DNA of 64,000 bases from WHSW01 sp963781265 (lineage in GTDB: Bacteria; Actinomycetota; Thermoleophilia; Solirubrobacterales; 70-9), in contig CAWAFH010000002.1 of NCBI GenBank assembly GCA_963781265.1, positions 50,086-114,085 of the forward strand, given 5' to 3'. Below are positions 52,528-61,447 of this stretch, piece after piece. The notes beneath the pieces were generated by a model. That model saw nothing but the letters and a program-made list of their open reading frames with translations. It was not told the origin of the DNA and ran no database searches. A program made the position numbers and the translations under genes. Position 1 is the stretch's first letter. Each line of letters begins with the position of its first letter.

Positions 52528-53278
52528 TCAGCTCCGGTGCTCCGGGTTGGGGAAGTCGAAGCGGCCGCCGGCGTCCCATTCGGAGCGCTGGTTGCCGTGA
52601 CGGGGATCCCGCCGGCGTCCTTGAGCATCCGCGCCATGTGCAGCAGGTTCCAGGTCGCGAAGGTCGTGTTGCGGTTGGTGAAGTCGTTCTCCGGCCCGCC
52701 CGAGCCCGGGTCGAGGTAGGACGGCCCCGGGCCGGCCTCGCCGATCCAGCCGGCGTCGGCCTGTGGCGGGATCACGTAGCCGAGGTGCTGGAGCGAGTAG
52801 AGGACGTTCATGGCGCAGTGCTTGACGCCGTCCTCGTTGCCGGTCACGAGGCACCCCGCCGTGCGCCCGTAGTAGGCGTACTGGCCGGCGTCGTTGAGCA
52901 GGTGCGAGTTGCCGTAGAGGCGCTCGATGATCTGGGTCGCGACCGAGGACTTCTCCCCGAGCCAGATCGGCATGCCGAGCACGAGGATGTCGGCGGCGAT
53001 CACGCGCTCGAAGATCTCCGGCCAGTCGTCGCGCTCCCAGCCGTGCTCGGTCATGTCGGGCCAGACCCCGGTGGCGATGTGTGGTCGATGGCGCGGATGC
53101 CGTCGACCGCGACGCCGTTGCGGCGCATGATCTCCATCGAGATGTCCATCAGCCCCTGCGTGTGGGAGACCTCGGGGCCGCGCTTGAGCGTGCAGTTGAT
53201 GAAGAAGGCCTTCAGGTCCGAGTAGTCGGTGGTGCTGCGCTCGCACAGCTCGGTCTGCTTGTCGGTGAGTTCGGTCAC
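52528..53278 (-). pseudogene. flavodoxin-family / NADPH-dependent FMN reductase, two frameshifts
   Basis: GTG 53278 with an AAAGGGAA ribosome site starts MTELTDKQTELCERS and KAFFINCTLKRGPEVSHTQGLMDISMEIMRRNGVAVDGIRAIDH; the reading then changes frame near 53080 to IATGVWPDMTEHGWERDDWPEIFERVIAADILVLGMPIWLGEKSSVATQIIERLYG, and near 52600 again to the end GNQRSEWDAGGRFDFPNPEHRS. These are typical flavodoxin-fold features (FINCTLKR phosphate loop, GMPIWLG, VTGNEDGVKHCAMNVL). About 250 residues in all. It would bind FMN and use NAD(P)H. It is between the TPP enzyme and the redoxin gene, in the same orientation. Confidence 0.75.
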
Positions 53279-53294
53279 TGGGTTCCCTTTCGGT

Positions 53295-54894
53295 TCAGAC
53301 GAGGTCCGGGTCGGTCGATCACTTCGACCATGGCCGGGCCGTCGTGGGCGACGGCCTCGGCGAGCGCCGCGTCGAGCTGCTGCGCGCTCGGTCACGCGGA
53401 TGCCGAGCGCGCCGCAGTTGCGGGCGTAGGCGGAGAAGTCGGGGTTGTGGAGGGAGGTCTGCCAGACCTCCCATTCGCCGGCGCGCTGCTCCTTGCTGAT
53501 CTTGCCGAGCTGGCCGTTGTTGAGCAGGACGTGGGTGATGTTCATGTCGTGCTTGACCGCGGTCGTGAGCTCGGCCATGTACTGGGCGAAGCCGCCGTCG
53601 CCGGTGACCGCGACGATCGGCCGGTCGGGCGCGGCCGCCCAGGCGCCCATCGCCGCGGGGTAGCCGAAGCCGATCGAGCCGAGGTAGCCGGACATCAGCA
53701 CGGTGTGGCGCTTGCACTCGAAGTAGCGCCCGAACGAGTAGGCGTGGTTGCCGACGTCGACGGCGATCACCGCGTCGTCGGGGATCTGTCGCTCCATCGC
53801 GGCGAAGACCGACGCCGAGTTGACGCCCTGCGCCGCGGTCGTCGGCCGCGCGGCTGGCCTTCTCGGCCCGCCAGATCGCCCAGCGCTCGGCGAGCTGGGC
53901 CGCCTGGTCCTCGGTCGGCCGAGCTCGTGCGGGCAGCGCGTCGCGCAGGCGATCGACGACGACGCCGATCTCGCCCCAGACCGGGACCTCGACCGGGTGG
54001 AACTTGCCCGAGCTGCATCGGGTCGAAGTCGACCTGGATGATCGGGTGGCCGGCGTAGATGCCGGTGTGGTTGGAGAACGACGCGCCGAGCACGAGCAGC
54101 AGTGTCGGCCTCGTTCATCACCCAGCTCGCGACCGGCGTGCCGCTGCGGCCGAGCACGCCGGCGGCGAGCGGGTGGTCGTCGCCGATCTGGCCCTTCGCC
54201 TTGAACGTGGTGATCACCGGCGCGCCGAGCTGCTCGGCCAGCGCGATCACCGCCGGCATGTGGAAGCGGGCGCCGTGGCCGACGATGATCACCGGCCGCT
54301 TCGGCCCTCGCAGGAGCTTCGAGCGCTCTCGATCGACTCCTCGGGCGGCGATGATCTCGAGCGGCGTGATCCGGCCCTCCGGGCCGCCGGCCTCGAGCCC
54401 TCCGGCGCCGGCAGCGTCTGAACCTCGTCGGGGAAGATCAGGTGCGCGACGTCGCGCCGCAGCAGCGCGTTCTTGCAGGCGAGGTTCATCAGCTCGACGG
54501 GCTTGGAGTCGCGCAGCACCGGCTGGCTCCACGCGGCGACCGAGCCGAACGCGCCGGAGAGGTCGACCTCCTGGAAGGCGCCCGGGCCGAGCACCTGGGT
54601 GTCGACCTGACCGGTCAGCGCGAGGACCGGCGCCCGGTCGACCTTGGCGTCCCACAGGCCGGTGAGCAGGTTGGTGGCGCCGGGCCCGGCGATCGTCAGG
54701 CAGGCGGCCGGCCGGCCGGTGAGCTTGCCGTAGGCCGAGGCGGCGAAGGCGGCCGCGCCCTCGTGGCGGATGCCGATGTAGGTGAGCTTGCCGGCCTCCT
54801 CCTGGCGGCGCAGCGCGTCGGCGAGGCCGAGGTTGGAGTGGCCGACCATGCCGAAGACGTGCTCGACGCCCCAGTTGACCATCGTCTCGGCCAT
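53295..54894 (-). pseudogene. TPP-dependent enzyme (pyruvate-oxidase/acetolactate-synthase-like), multiple frameshifts
   Basis: Pieces in three frames give one protein. The N-terminal piece (54289-54894) has MAETMVNWGVEHVFGMVG, GIRHEGAAAFAASAYGKLTG with the catalytic glutamate, and GPGATNLLTGLWDAKVDRAPVLALTG. The middle has RGPKRPVIIVGHGARFHMPAVIALAEQLGAPVITTFKAKG, then HPIIQVDFDP. The C-terminal piece has VIAVDVGNHAYSFGRYF, VTGDGGFAQYMAELTTAVKHDMNITHVLLNNGQLG, the TPP/Mg motif GDG...NN. The end is probably at 53295. Similarity is to POX/ALS-like enzymes; the usual FAD residues cannot be checked here. It is tightly next to a Rieske domain and may be fused to it. Confidence 0.75.
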
Positions 54895-55264
54895 CAGGTC
54901 GGTGACCGTCGTCGACGTGGCGCTCGCGCTCGACGCCGACGAAGATCTCGCCGTCGCGGATCTCGAGCGGGTAGGTGATCGCCTCGTCGTCGAAGCCGGG
55001 CGACTTGCCGTCGAGCGGGCAGTAGTCGTAGCCGTGCCAGGGGCAGCGCAGCAGGCCGTTCTCGATCGAGCCCTCGCCGAGCGGGCCGCCCTGGTGGGGG
55101 CAGTGGTTGTCGAGCGCCGAGAACTGGCCGTCGTAGTGGACCAGCGCGACGCTCTTGTGGCCGGCGGCGACGGTGGTCACGCGGCCCTCCGGGCAGCTCC
55201 TCTGTCGGCCAGGACCCGGTGCCACTCGATCGCGTCGCCCGACTCCGTTGCCGTTCTCGCTCAT
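54895..55264 (-). pseudogene. Rieske [2Fe-2S] domain protein, frameshifted, possibly fused to the TPP enzyme
   Basis: ATG 55264 follows an AGGAG site and opens with MSENGNGVG; two frame changes follow before CPEGRVTTVAAGHKSVALVHYDGQFSALDN. The Rieske motifs are intact: CPHQGGPLGEGSIENGLLRCPWHGYDY (CxH...CxxH, about residues 60-85), then LDGKSPGFDDEAITYPLEIRDGEIFVGV. The frame then runs on without a stop to the TPP enzyme start (54894), where a TGATG overlap would occur in another frame; it can be read either as fusion or coupled genes. It overlaps the previous gene by four bases. Electron transfer to or from the TPP enzyme or the flavodoxin-like protein is an inference. Confidence 0.7.
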
Positions 55265-55990
55265 TGCCACTCCTTGCCGTTGCCGCCAGTGCGTCCCTTC
55301 GCGATCGTGAAGAAGTCGAGTGCCGCCGTCGCGCTGGTCCGCCGCCGCGAGCAGCTCGCGCGTAGCTGAGCTCGGCGCCGCGAAAGCCGGTCGCCTGCCA
55401 CAGCTCGCCGCGAGACCTCGGCGCGTCCACGGACCGACGTAGAGCGTACGGCTCGGGGTGGTCGCTCGTCGCCCGGCGAGAGCCCGTAGTTGGCGCGCGC
55501 CCCGCAGCCTCGGCGCCGAGCTCGATCGCGATGTCGAAGTGCTCGGGCCACAGCCGAGCGGAGCGTCGCCGCGTCCTCGGGATCGCGCGTCGGCCGACCA
55601 GCTCACTCAGCACGTCCGCGCCGAACGCGTACCAGTCGCCGAGACGCCAGCGCCGCCGCGGGATCGATCTGCCAGGGGCTCGGTGCGTCAGCTCGGTGCC
55701 ATCCGGGCAGCAGATCGGCGACGACCGCGCCGGCGTCGGCGAGCGTCGTCAGCGCCGCCCGCTGCTCGTCGCCGGCGTCGCTGGACCAGCTCCGCGCCCT
55801 CGCACGCGGACCCGCTGCCGGGCGCCGTCGTAGACTCGAACACGGGCGTCCCGAACCCGCCGGAGTCGCCTCGAGCGCGATCTCGTTGTCGGGCTTGCGC
55901 GCCGGCGCGACGACTCCTCGGCGACGCGATGCAGCGAGGCCACGGTGGCGGCGAAGTCGGCGGGAAGCGGCTGAGCTCGAACGGGTCCAT
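55261..55990 (-). pseudogene. conserved protein of unknown function, many frameshifts
   Basis: Starts MDPFELSRFP at 55990. By eye, the pieces join as DFAATVASLHRVAEE, GGFGTPVFE, YDGARQRVRV, VLSELVGR, RLWPEHFDIAIELGAEAAG, ANYGLSPGDE, HPEPYA, RGELWQATGFRGAELSY, and the end ALDFFTIAKGRTGGNGKEWQ, at least six frame changes. The total (about 240 residues) has WPEHFDIAIEL and a GELWQATGFRGAELSY segment, and is like a conserved actinobacterial family of unknown function. It overlaps the Rieske gene by four bases (ATGA), so all are in one operon with the ECF sigma factor. The function is unknown. Confidence 0.6.
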
Positions 55991-56016
55991 GCCCGTCCGT
56001 GCGGCGGGGCGATCCG

Positions 56017-56621
56017 TTACAGATCCAGTTCGGCCACATCGGCGCAGACCGCCAGCGTCAAGTTCGCGACCGCGAGCCAGTCGACCTGCCAGTCGCGCTC
56101 GGCCTCGTGCGCGCTCGCGGCCGCCGACTGCGCAGCGCGGTCATCGCCGAGATGTACGCGCTGACCGGCGCCGCCGTGCGCGGCGACGTATGGATCGTCG
56201 GTCGCCTCCGCCGCCTGGGCCCGCGTATCGCCGTCGGCAGCCATCGCGGCGACGAGCTCGCTCGTCGGCTGGCAGCCGAACCGGCGGCATGTTCGGCCGC
56301 CCGCTCGGCGCAGGCTCGGGCGAAGGCCTGTGCGCTCGCCACCGACCAGGCTCGACCCGCCGCAGCAGCCGGCCGCGCGGCGCGCGCAGCTTGTGGCGCC
56401 GAACCTCGATCTCGCCAGCGAGCTCCACCTCCCACAGCTCCTCCCAGATCCAGCGCGGCAGGTGCTGGCGCTCGCACGCGTGGACACCGTCGCGACAGGC
56501 TCCCGCGGTCAAGCTCGAGCCTCGACCCATTCCCCCGGTCGCGGCTCCTCGCGGCAGTCGGCCAGCGGTGGCCGCTGAACGGGCCGACGGCGCCCGGCCG
56601 CAGGAACTTGTAGGCGAGCAC
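56017..56621 (-). pseudogene. conserved protein with PGAVGPFSG motif, frameshifted
   Basis: The GTG at 56621 begins VLAYKFLRPGAVGPFSGHRWP and continues in other frames as GEWVEARA, CRDGVHACERQHLPRWIWEELWEVELAGEIEVRRHKLRAPRGRLLRRVEP, then NELVAAMAADGDTRAQAAEA-like helices and the end DWLAVANLTLAVCADVAELDL with stop at 56017. The opening and the CRxGVHACxxxxLPxWxxxELWEVEL pattern are recurrent in a small actinobacterial family of unknown function. It is between the anti-sigma factor and the unknown at 55261-55990. It could be a target or partner of the ECF system, which is inferred from position only. Confidence 0.6.
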
Positions 56622-56626
56622 GCGAG

Positions 56627-56901
56627 TCAGCGCAGCTCCGCTCCACGTCGCGGAAGGCCGACAAGCAGCGCGTCCTGCGGTCGCGGCCGGCACCGGCTCG
56701 CTCTCGTGCGACCTCCGCCATCGCCTCCACCGTCGCCTCCATCTGGTCGAGGTAGATCTTGCACCAATCGCACATCACCAGGTGCTCCTCGACCAGTTCG
56801 ACTCGGTCCTCGGGCAGCGCGCCTTCCCAGTAGTCGGTGACCAGCTCGACGAACTCGCGGCAGGTCACCTCCTCGGTCCCGTGTCGGTGCATGTCAGCCA
56901 T
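56627..56901 (-). pseudogene. zinc anti-sigma factor (zf-HC2), frameshifted at 3' end
   Basis: ATG 56901 starts MADMHRHGTEEVTCREFVELVTDYWEGALPEDRVELVEEHLVMCDWCKIYLDQMEATVEAMAEV; the H-x3-C-x2-C pattern (HLVMCDWC) is the ZAS zinc site typical of anti-sigma factors; the first CREFVELVTDYWEGAL is the matching Cys-helix. After about residue 68 the frame breaks; ELR followed by TGA at 56627 in a third frame may be the true end. No transmembrane segment, so it is probably a soluble, redox-sensitive anti-sigma factor. The start overlaps the sigma stop by eight bases. Confidence 0.75.
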
Positions 56902-57530
56902 CCATGTACCCCTCGAGGGCGTTGCGCACCGCGGCCCGGCCGCGGTGCAGCAGTACCCGCTGGTTGGCCTCGGTGAGTCTCGAGCAGCTCGCAGACCTCG
57001 TCCGAGTCGAGTCCTTCGACGTCGCGCAGGACAACGACCATCCGCTGGCGCTCGGGAAGGCCGGAGATCGCCTCGCGCAGGTAGCTCGCGTGCCTCCAGC
57101 GAGGCGAGCCGCCGCTGCGGGTCCTCCCATGGGCGCGGCGGCGCCGACCAGTGATCGGGCCAGCATCCGTCCGCGCCCTGGAAGCGCAGCGAAGTCGACG
57201 ACGGGCTCGTCGGCTTCGCTCTCGCCGGCGAGCGCGGAGAAGGGGACCGAGCGGCGCTCGCGCTCAGAGCGCCGGCGCGCCTGGTTCTTCACGATCCCGA
57301 ACAGCCAACCCCGCAGCGACGAGCGCCCCTCGAAGCCGTCGAGCCCCTGGAGCGCGGCGAGCCAGGTCTCCTGGACGATCTCCTCGGCGACCGCGTCGTT
57401 CGCGCCGAAGGATCGAGCGAAGCGCTTCAGGGGTCCGTGGTAGCGGCCGACGAGCTCGGCGAACGCGGCTTCGTCTCCGTCTCTCAGCGCCGCCAGGAGC
57501 TGCGGATCGTCGAGCTCGGTCCCGGACAGT
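56894..57530 (-). pseudogene. ECF RNA polymerase sigma factor, frameshifted
   Basis: A minus-strand frame reads GTELDDPQLLAALRDGDEAAFAELVGRYHGPLKRFARSFG, then VAEEIVQETWLAALQGLDGFEGRSSLRGWLFGIVKNQARRR, the region 2 of sigma-70 with the usual E-I-VQETW and LRGWLFGIVKN motifs. Region 4 follows in other frames (AISGLPERQRMVVVLRDVEGL type), ending LTEANQRVLLHRGRAAVRNALEGYMDG at 56894. At the start a likely ATG is broken by an inserted C (57527-57530), next to an AGGAGAGG site. About 200 residues. It is directly followed by its anti-sigma factor, and by the Rieske/TPP genes it may control. Confidence 0.75.
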
Positions 57531-57610
57531 GGCTTCCTCTCCTCAATCTGGAGCGGCGATTCTATGTCCGGCCAGCGGCGAGCCGAGCAGAGGGCTGAGG
57601 GCCAGCGCGG

Positions 57611-58845
57611 TCACATCGCCATGATCGCCTCGGGCTCCTCCGGGGAACCGGGCTCATGGCGCCGGCGCCTCGCCGCTGCCGCGAAGGAGGGTGAGCCCAG
57701 CGATCGGGAAGACCAGCACCGAGATCAGGCCAGCGCCGATCAGCGCGGCGCCCTCGGCGGCACTGACCAGGCCAAGGTCCTCGCCGATCGCGACGGCGGC
57801 GACGATGAATGGCAGCGACGTGGCCTGCATCAGCCCCGCGATCACGGTGCGGCGGCGATCGAGCAGACGCCGGTACAGCAGCGCCGGCAGCGCCGCGGGC
57901 GACGACCAGTGCCGCGAGGAAGATCGGCACCATCAGCACGTTCGAGGCGCTGTCGAGCGAGGGCGTCGAGGTCGTAGTTGACGCCACTGGCGACGAAGAA
58001 GACCGGGATGAAGACGCCGAAGCCGACCGCCTCGAGCTTGCGGCGGAAATGCGGGATGGGTCATCTGCTCGTCGCGATCCACGAGCGAGAGGATCGCGCC
58101 GGCGATGAAGGCGCCGAGGATCGATCTCCAGCCCGAGCTGGTCGGCGATCGCGGCGAACGCGACCAGCAGAACGACGGCACCGCGGATGCGGATCTGTGC
58201 CGTCGTGTCCTGCAGCCGCAGCAGGTCGGCGCGGATCGCCATGGAACGCTCCGGCACCCTTGACTGAGACGAAGACGACTACCGCCAGGACTACCAGCGA
58301 GCCGATCAAAAGCAGGGTCGAGCCCGACGTCGCCCTCGCCCGAGAAGAAGATCGAAAGCAGGATCACAGCACCGAAGTCGGCGATCGTGCCGGCGGCGAC
58401 GATCAGCTGGCCGAAGGTCGACGAGATCTCGCCGGCGTCCTTGAGGACCGGGATCAGAACACCGAGCGAGGTGGCGCAGAGGATGATCGCGACCAGCAGC
58501 GGCGTCTCGACCAGGCCGCGTCGCCTTCAGTCCCAGCGAGACGATCAGCGCGAGCGCAAATGAGAGGACGAAGCCGGCGAGGGTCAGCCGCAGGACCTGT
58601 CCGCGCAGCTTCGTGAAGTCGATTTCGAGGCCGGCGAGGAAGAGGAGGAACGCCAGGCCGAGCACGGAGACGACCGAGATCGTCTCGTCGACCTCAACGA
58701 TCCCGAGGACCGAAGGGCCGACGACGATGCCGGCGAGGATCTCGAGCACCACCGCGGGGAGCTTCACGCTCGGGAAGAAGCCGAGCAGGAACGGTGCGGC
58801 GAAGGCGATGGCAACGACGATCAGGAGTCCATCGAAGGCAGGCAT
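57611..58845 (-). pseudogene. cation:proton antiporter (CPA2/Kef-like), multiple frameshifts
   Basis: The N-terminal half in frame 58845-58306 begins MPAFDGLLIVVAIAFAAPFLLGFFPSVKLPAVVLEILAGIVVGPSVLGI and goes on as FLLFLAGLEIDFTKLRGQVLRLTLAGFVLSFALALIVSLGLKATR: the CPA2 GIxxGP and FxxGLE motifs. Later pieces in other frames continue the membrane helices; 57654-57845 has MQATSLPFIVAAVAIGEDLGLVSAAEGAALIGAGLISVLVFPIAG. The true stop is at 57611 or 57654. About 410 residues. It would exchange K+ or Na+ for protons across the inner membrane. It has no clear link to the ECF operon, whose sigma gene starts 81 bases downstream. Confidence 0.75.
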
Positions 58846-58940
58846 ACGGACCAGTGCAGGTCGCGAGCGAATCGTTACGGCTTTGAATAGCCGGAATTCA
58901 GCTTTAGGCTCGAACGAACCAACAAAGGGGGGCGGTTCAC

Positions 58941-59234
58941 ATGCATGTACGTGTCGTCAGGTTCACCGATGTCAGCAGCGAGAGGGTCGACGAACTCCTC
59001 GCCCGAATCGACGAGTCGGACGGGCCGCCACCCGGTGTCCCGGCCACGGGCCTTCAGATCCTTGTCGACCCCGACCAGGGGACAGCCGTCGTCCTCCAGC
59101 TCTTCGAGACGGCGGAGGATATGAAGGCCGGCGATCAGGCCTTCAGCGCCATGGATCCCTCCGAGACCCCCGGCACACGTGCCTCGGTCGACATGTGCGA
59201 GCTGAAGCTCGAGCTCAACCTGGACCAGAAATAA
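58941..59234 (+). CDS. hypothetical small protein, ABM-like
   Basis: A 97-residue protein with no frame breaks, in contrast to the region upstream. RVVRFTDVSSERVDELLARIDESDGPPPGVPATGLQILVDPDQGTAVVLQLFETAEDMKAGDQAFSAMDPSETPGTRASVDMCELKLEL has an alternating strand-helix-strand pattern like dimeric alpha-beta barrel (antibiotic monooxygenase-like) proteins. A GGGGGGCGG ribosome site lies ahead of ATG 58941. It diverges from the antiporter gene. Function is unknown. Confidence 0.7.
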   Translation: MHVRVVRFTDVSSERVDELLARIDESDGPPPGVPATGLQILVDPDQGTAVVLQLFETAEDMKAGDQAFSAMDPSETPGTRASVDMCELKLELNLDQK

Positions 59235-59603
59235 ACAGTCGGCCTTCGAGCGATTCTGAGCTGAGCGCAAACTAGCCTCGCGGCGTCCGGGCCCTGCGGC
59301 CTGGATCAAGTTCTTCATCGCTCGGTGCGCGATCGGTCCGTTCCAGATTGGACGGCCGGCGGCGAGATTGACCGCGAAAACCCACTCTTCGCGCGACCAG
59401 TCGGCGAGGTCCTCAAGATTCTTGATCCATCCCGCGAAACGCATCTAACTCGGGCTAGAGCGGAGTTAGATACCGCTCGCAGGTTCGTTCGCAACGGCCT
59501 GTCCGCGCGCTCGCTCCCGCTACGCGCGACGGACCGCACTGGGAGGTCGGGCGCGATCACGCGATTTCGGTCGGCTGGTGGACGGATGTAGGGTCGCCTG
59601 AGC
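59235..59603. other. 369-base gap with a dyad symmetry
   Basis: Short open frames on both strands have no family resemblance. The only distinctive element is the inverted repeat at 59443-59471. The region presumably holds the promoter of the methyltransferase gene; I see no sigma-70-like pair that I would trust. Confidence 0.5.
59443..59471. repeat. perfect 9-bp inverted repeat, possible operator
   Basis: ATCTAACTC and GAGTTAGAT are exact complements with 11 bases between. The AT-rich arms stand out in GC-rich DNA. It lies about 135 bases ahead of the methyltransferase start. A TetR-type or other dimeric regulator site is one possibility; a hairpin in RNA is another. No regulator gene is adjacent. 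Confidence 0.4.
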
Positions 59604-60476
59604 ATGGCTCGCGAGCTGCGATCCCCGGTTGCCGGCGCCGCGGTAGACGCCTACGACCGGCACGTCGGCCGTTACGGTCCCGAGCTCGCACGGGAGATGG
59701 TCCGGGTGACCGGCGTCCGCACGGGCCAGCGGGCGCTTGACGTGGGCTGCGGAACCGGCGGGCTCACCGTCACGCTGGCGGAGGTTCTCGGTGCGGGGAA
59801 CGTGGCCGCGATTGACCCCTCAGAGCGCTTCGCCGCGGCCTGCGGCGCGCGGGTACCGGGTGCCGAGGTGCGAGTGGGGATCGGCGAGGAGCTTCCCTGG
59901 GACGACGCTGAGTTCGACGCCGTGCTCGCGCAGCTCGTGGTCCAGGGCATGAACGACGCCCGGCGAGGCGTGGCGGAGATGCGCCGTGTCGCGCGGCCCG
60001 GCGGCGCAGCCACGGCGTGCGTCTGGGACTTCGAGGGGGGCATGACCCTGCTGAGAGCTGTCTGGGATTCCGCGCTCGACGTCGACGCGGAGCTCGCCCG
60101 GTCGTTCGGGGCCGACAAGCCCGAGCCGTTTTCGCGCCCGCCCGAGCTCGAGGAGCTCTGGCGCGCCACCGGGTTCGAGGGGGTCGAGCTCGGCAAGGTC
60201 GAAGCCAGCGCCGACTACGCCGACTTCGATGACCTCTGGTATCCGTTCGCGAACGGCGTCGGCAACCTCGGCCAGTTCCACGACGCGCTCGACGAGGCAG
60301 GGCGGGAGCGCTTCAAGCGCCGCGCGGCCGAGCGGCTCGGGTCACCGTCCGGTCCGTTCCGCCTGACGGCGACGGCCTGGTACGTGCGCGGCACCGTCCC
60401 TGCCGGGCAACCGGCGGCCAACGCACCCAGTCGCGGACTGGCGAATAGGCCGCAGGCGCGAACTTCGCGCCCCTGA
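59604..60476 (+). CDS. class I SAM-dependent methyltransferase
   Basis: A 290-residue protein with the Methyltransf_11/25 fold. Motif I is ALDVGCGTGGLTVTLAE (about 45-61), motif II region VAAIDPSERFAAACGARVPG, and ELPWDDAEFDAVLAQLVVQGM carries the post-motif acidic residues. The C-terminal part (PLRLTATAWYVRGTV) is usual for UbiE-like small-molecule methyltransferases. ATG 59604. Substrate unknown. It precedes the SnoaL-like array by 117 bases and is not obviously coupled with it. Confidence 0.85.
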   Translation: MARELRSPVAGAAVDAYDRHVGRYGPELAREMVRVTGVRTGQRALDVGCGTGGLTVTLAEVLGAGNVAAIDPSERFAAACGARVPGAEVRVGIGEELPWDDAEFDAVLAQLVVQGMNDARRGVAEMRRVARPGGAATACVWDFEGGMTLLRAVWDSALDVDAELARSFGADKPEPFSRPPELEELWRATGFEGVELGKVEASADYADFDDLWYPFANGVGNLGQFHDALDEAGRERFKRRAAERLGSPSGPFRLTATAWYVRGTVPAGQPAANAPSRGLANRPQARTSRP

Positions 60477-60592
60477 GCGGATAGCAAAGGCCAGCCGCAA
60501 CTCCCGGACCAGGCTCCTCTTCTCAAGGTCACAGGTTTGATCTGTTCGGCCCATCGCGCGCGCACGCCGCAGCGCGGGATACTGCGCGGGCG

Positions 60593-61036
60593 ATGTCGCA
60601 GGAGAACGTGGAGATCGTCCGCGAGGCCTTCGAAGTGATCTACGGCTGGGCGAGCCGGCCGACGGCGACCCGAGCCTCCACAGGACAGGATCGGGAGCGA
60701 GCGGCAGAACTGATCGATTCCAACGTGGAGATGCACGGGACCGTCGGTGGCCTTTGGGAGGGCCGGGTCGCCCGCGGTCTTCCCGAGATACTCGACTCGT
60801 TCATGGCTGAGGACCTCGAAGCTTGGGAAGAGCGTCGGCTCGACCCACAGAAGTTCCTTCACATCAACGATCTGGTCGTCGTGCTGATGCACGAGTACCG
60901 GCGCGGCAAAGGCAGCGGCATCGAAGTTCAGACCGATACGGCGGTTGTCTTCACAGTGCGCCAGGGACGGGTGATACGCGTCCAGGGGTATCTGGATCAG
61001 GCCACCGCCCTCGAAGCCGCCGGGCTTGACGAGTAG
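60593..61036 (+). CDS. SnoaL-like (nuclear transport factor 2 family) protein, array copy 1
   Basis: A 147-residue NTF2-fold protein with the recurrent opening MSQENVEIVREAFEVIYGW and end DQATALEAAGLDE. The core has FEMHGTVGG-like NVEMHGTVGGLWEGR, a beta-sheet HINDLVVVLMHEYRRGKGSGIEVQTDTAVVFTVRQGRVIRVQGY. NTF2/SnoaL folds are small alpha-plus-beta cones that hydrolyse, isomerise or merely bind small hydrophobic ligands; no catalytic pair can be named. It is three bases upstream of copy 2. Confidence 0.85.
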   Translation: MSQENVEIVREAFEVIYGWASRPTATRASTGQDRERAAELIDSNVEMHGTVGGLWEGRVARGLPEILDSFMAEDLEAWEERRLDPQKFLHINDLVVVLMHEYRRGKGSGIEVQTDTAVVFTVRQGRVIRVQGYLDQATALEAAGLDE

Positions 61037-61039
61037 GCG

Positions 61040-61444
61040 ATGTCGCAGGAGAACGTGGAGATCGTGAAGGTCGCCTACGAGGCGTTTGCCAGCGGTGGGC
61101 TTGATCGGTGGGTGGAGCAGTTCGCCGAGGATGTCGAATACCGGGCAGTCGAGGGTGCTCCCGACGACGTCGGTCCGATCCATGGCAGGGAGGCCCTGCG
61201 TGCCTACTTCCAGGACTGGATCGACACGTTCGACGAGTTCTGGTTTGAAGCGATCGAACTGATTGACGCAGGTGGGGACACGGTGGTCGCGGTCGAGCGG
61301 TACGGCGGACGCGCCAAGCTCAGCGGCATCGAAACGGACCAGACCGAAGCGGAGCTGTTCACGATTCGCGACGGAAAGATTGCGCGGTGCCGAGAGTACG
61401 GGACGCGCGAGGAGGCCCTCGAAGCCGCCGGGCTGTCGGAGTAG
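61040..61444 (+). CDS. SnoaL-like protein, array copy 2
   Basis: A 134-residue NTF2-fold protein starting MSQENVEIVKVAYEAFASGGLDRWVEQFAEDVEYRAVEGAPDDVGPIHGREALRAYFQDW and ending REEALEAAGLSE. It is closer to the common SnoaL-like form than copy 1: FDEFWFEAIELIDAGGDTVVAVERYGGRAKLSGIE and AELFTIRDGKIARCREY. The start is four bases after the previous stop, joined by the conserved junction. The cluster suggests repeated tandem duplication. Function is unknown. Confidence 0.85.
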   Translation: MSQENVEIVKVAYEAFASGGLDRWVEQFAEDVEYRAVEGAPDDVGPIHGREALRAYFQDWIDTFDEFWFEAIELIDAGGDTVVAVERYGGRAKLSGIETDQTEAELFTIRDGKIARCREYGTREEALEAAGLSE

Positions 61445-61447
61445 GGG

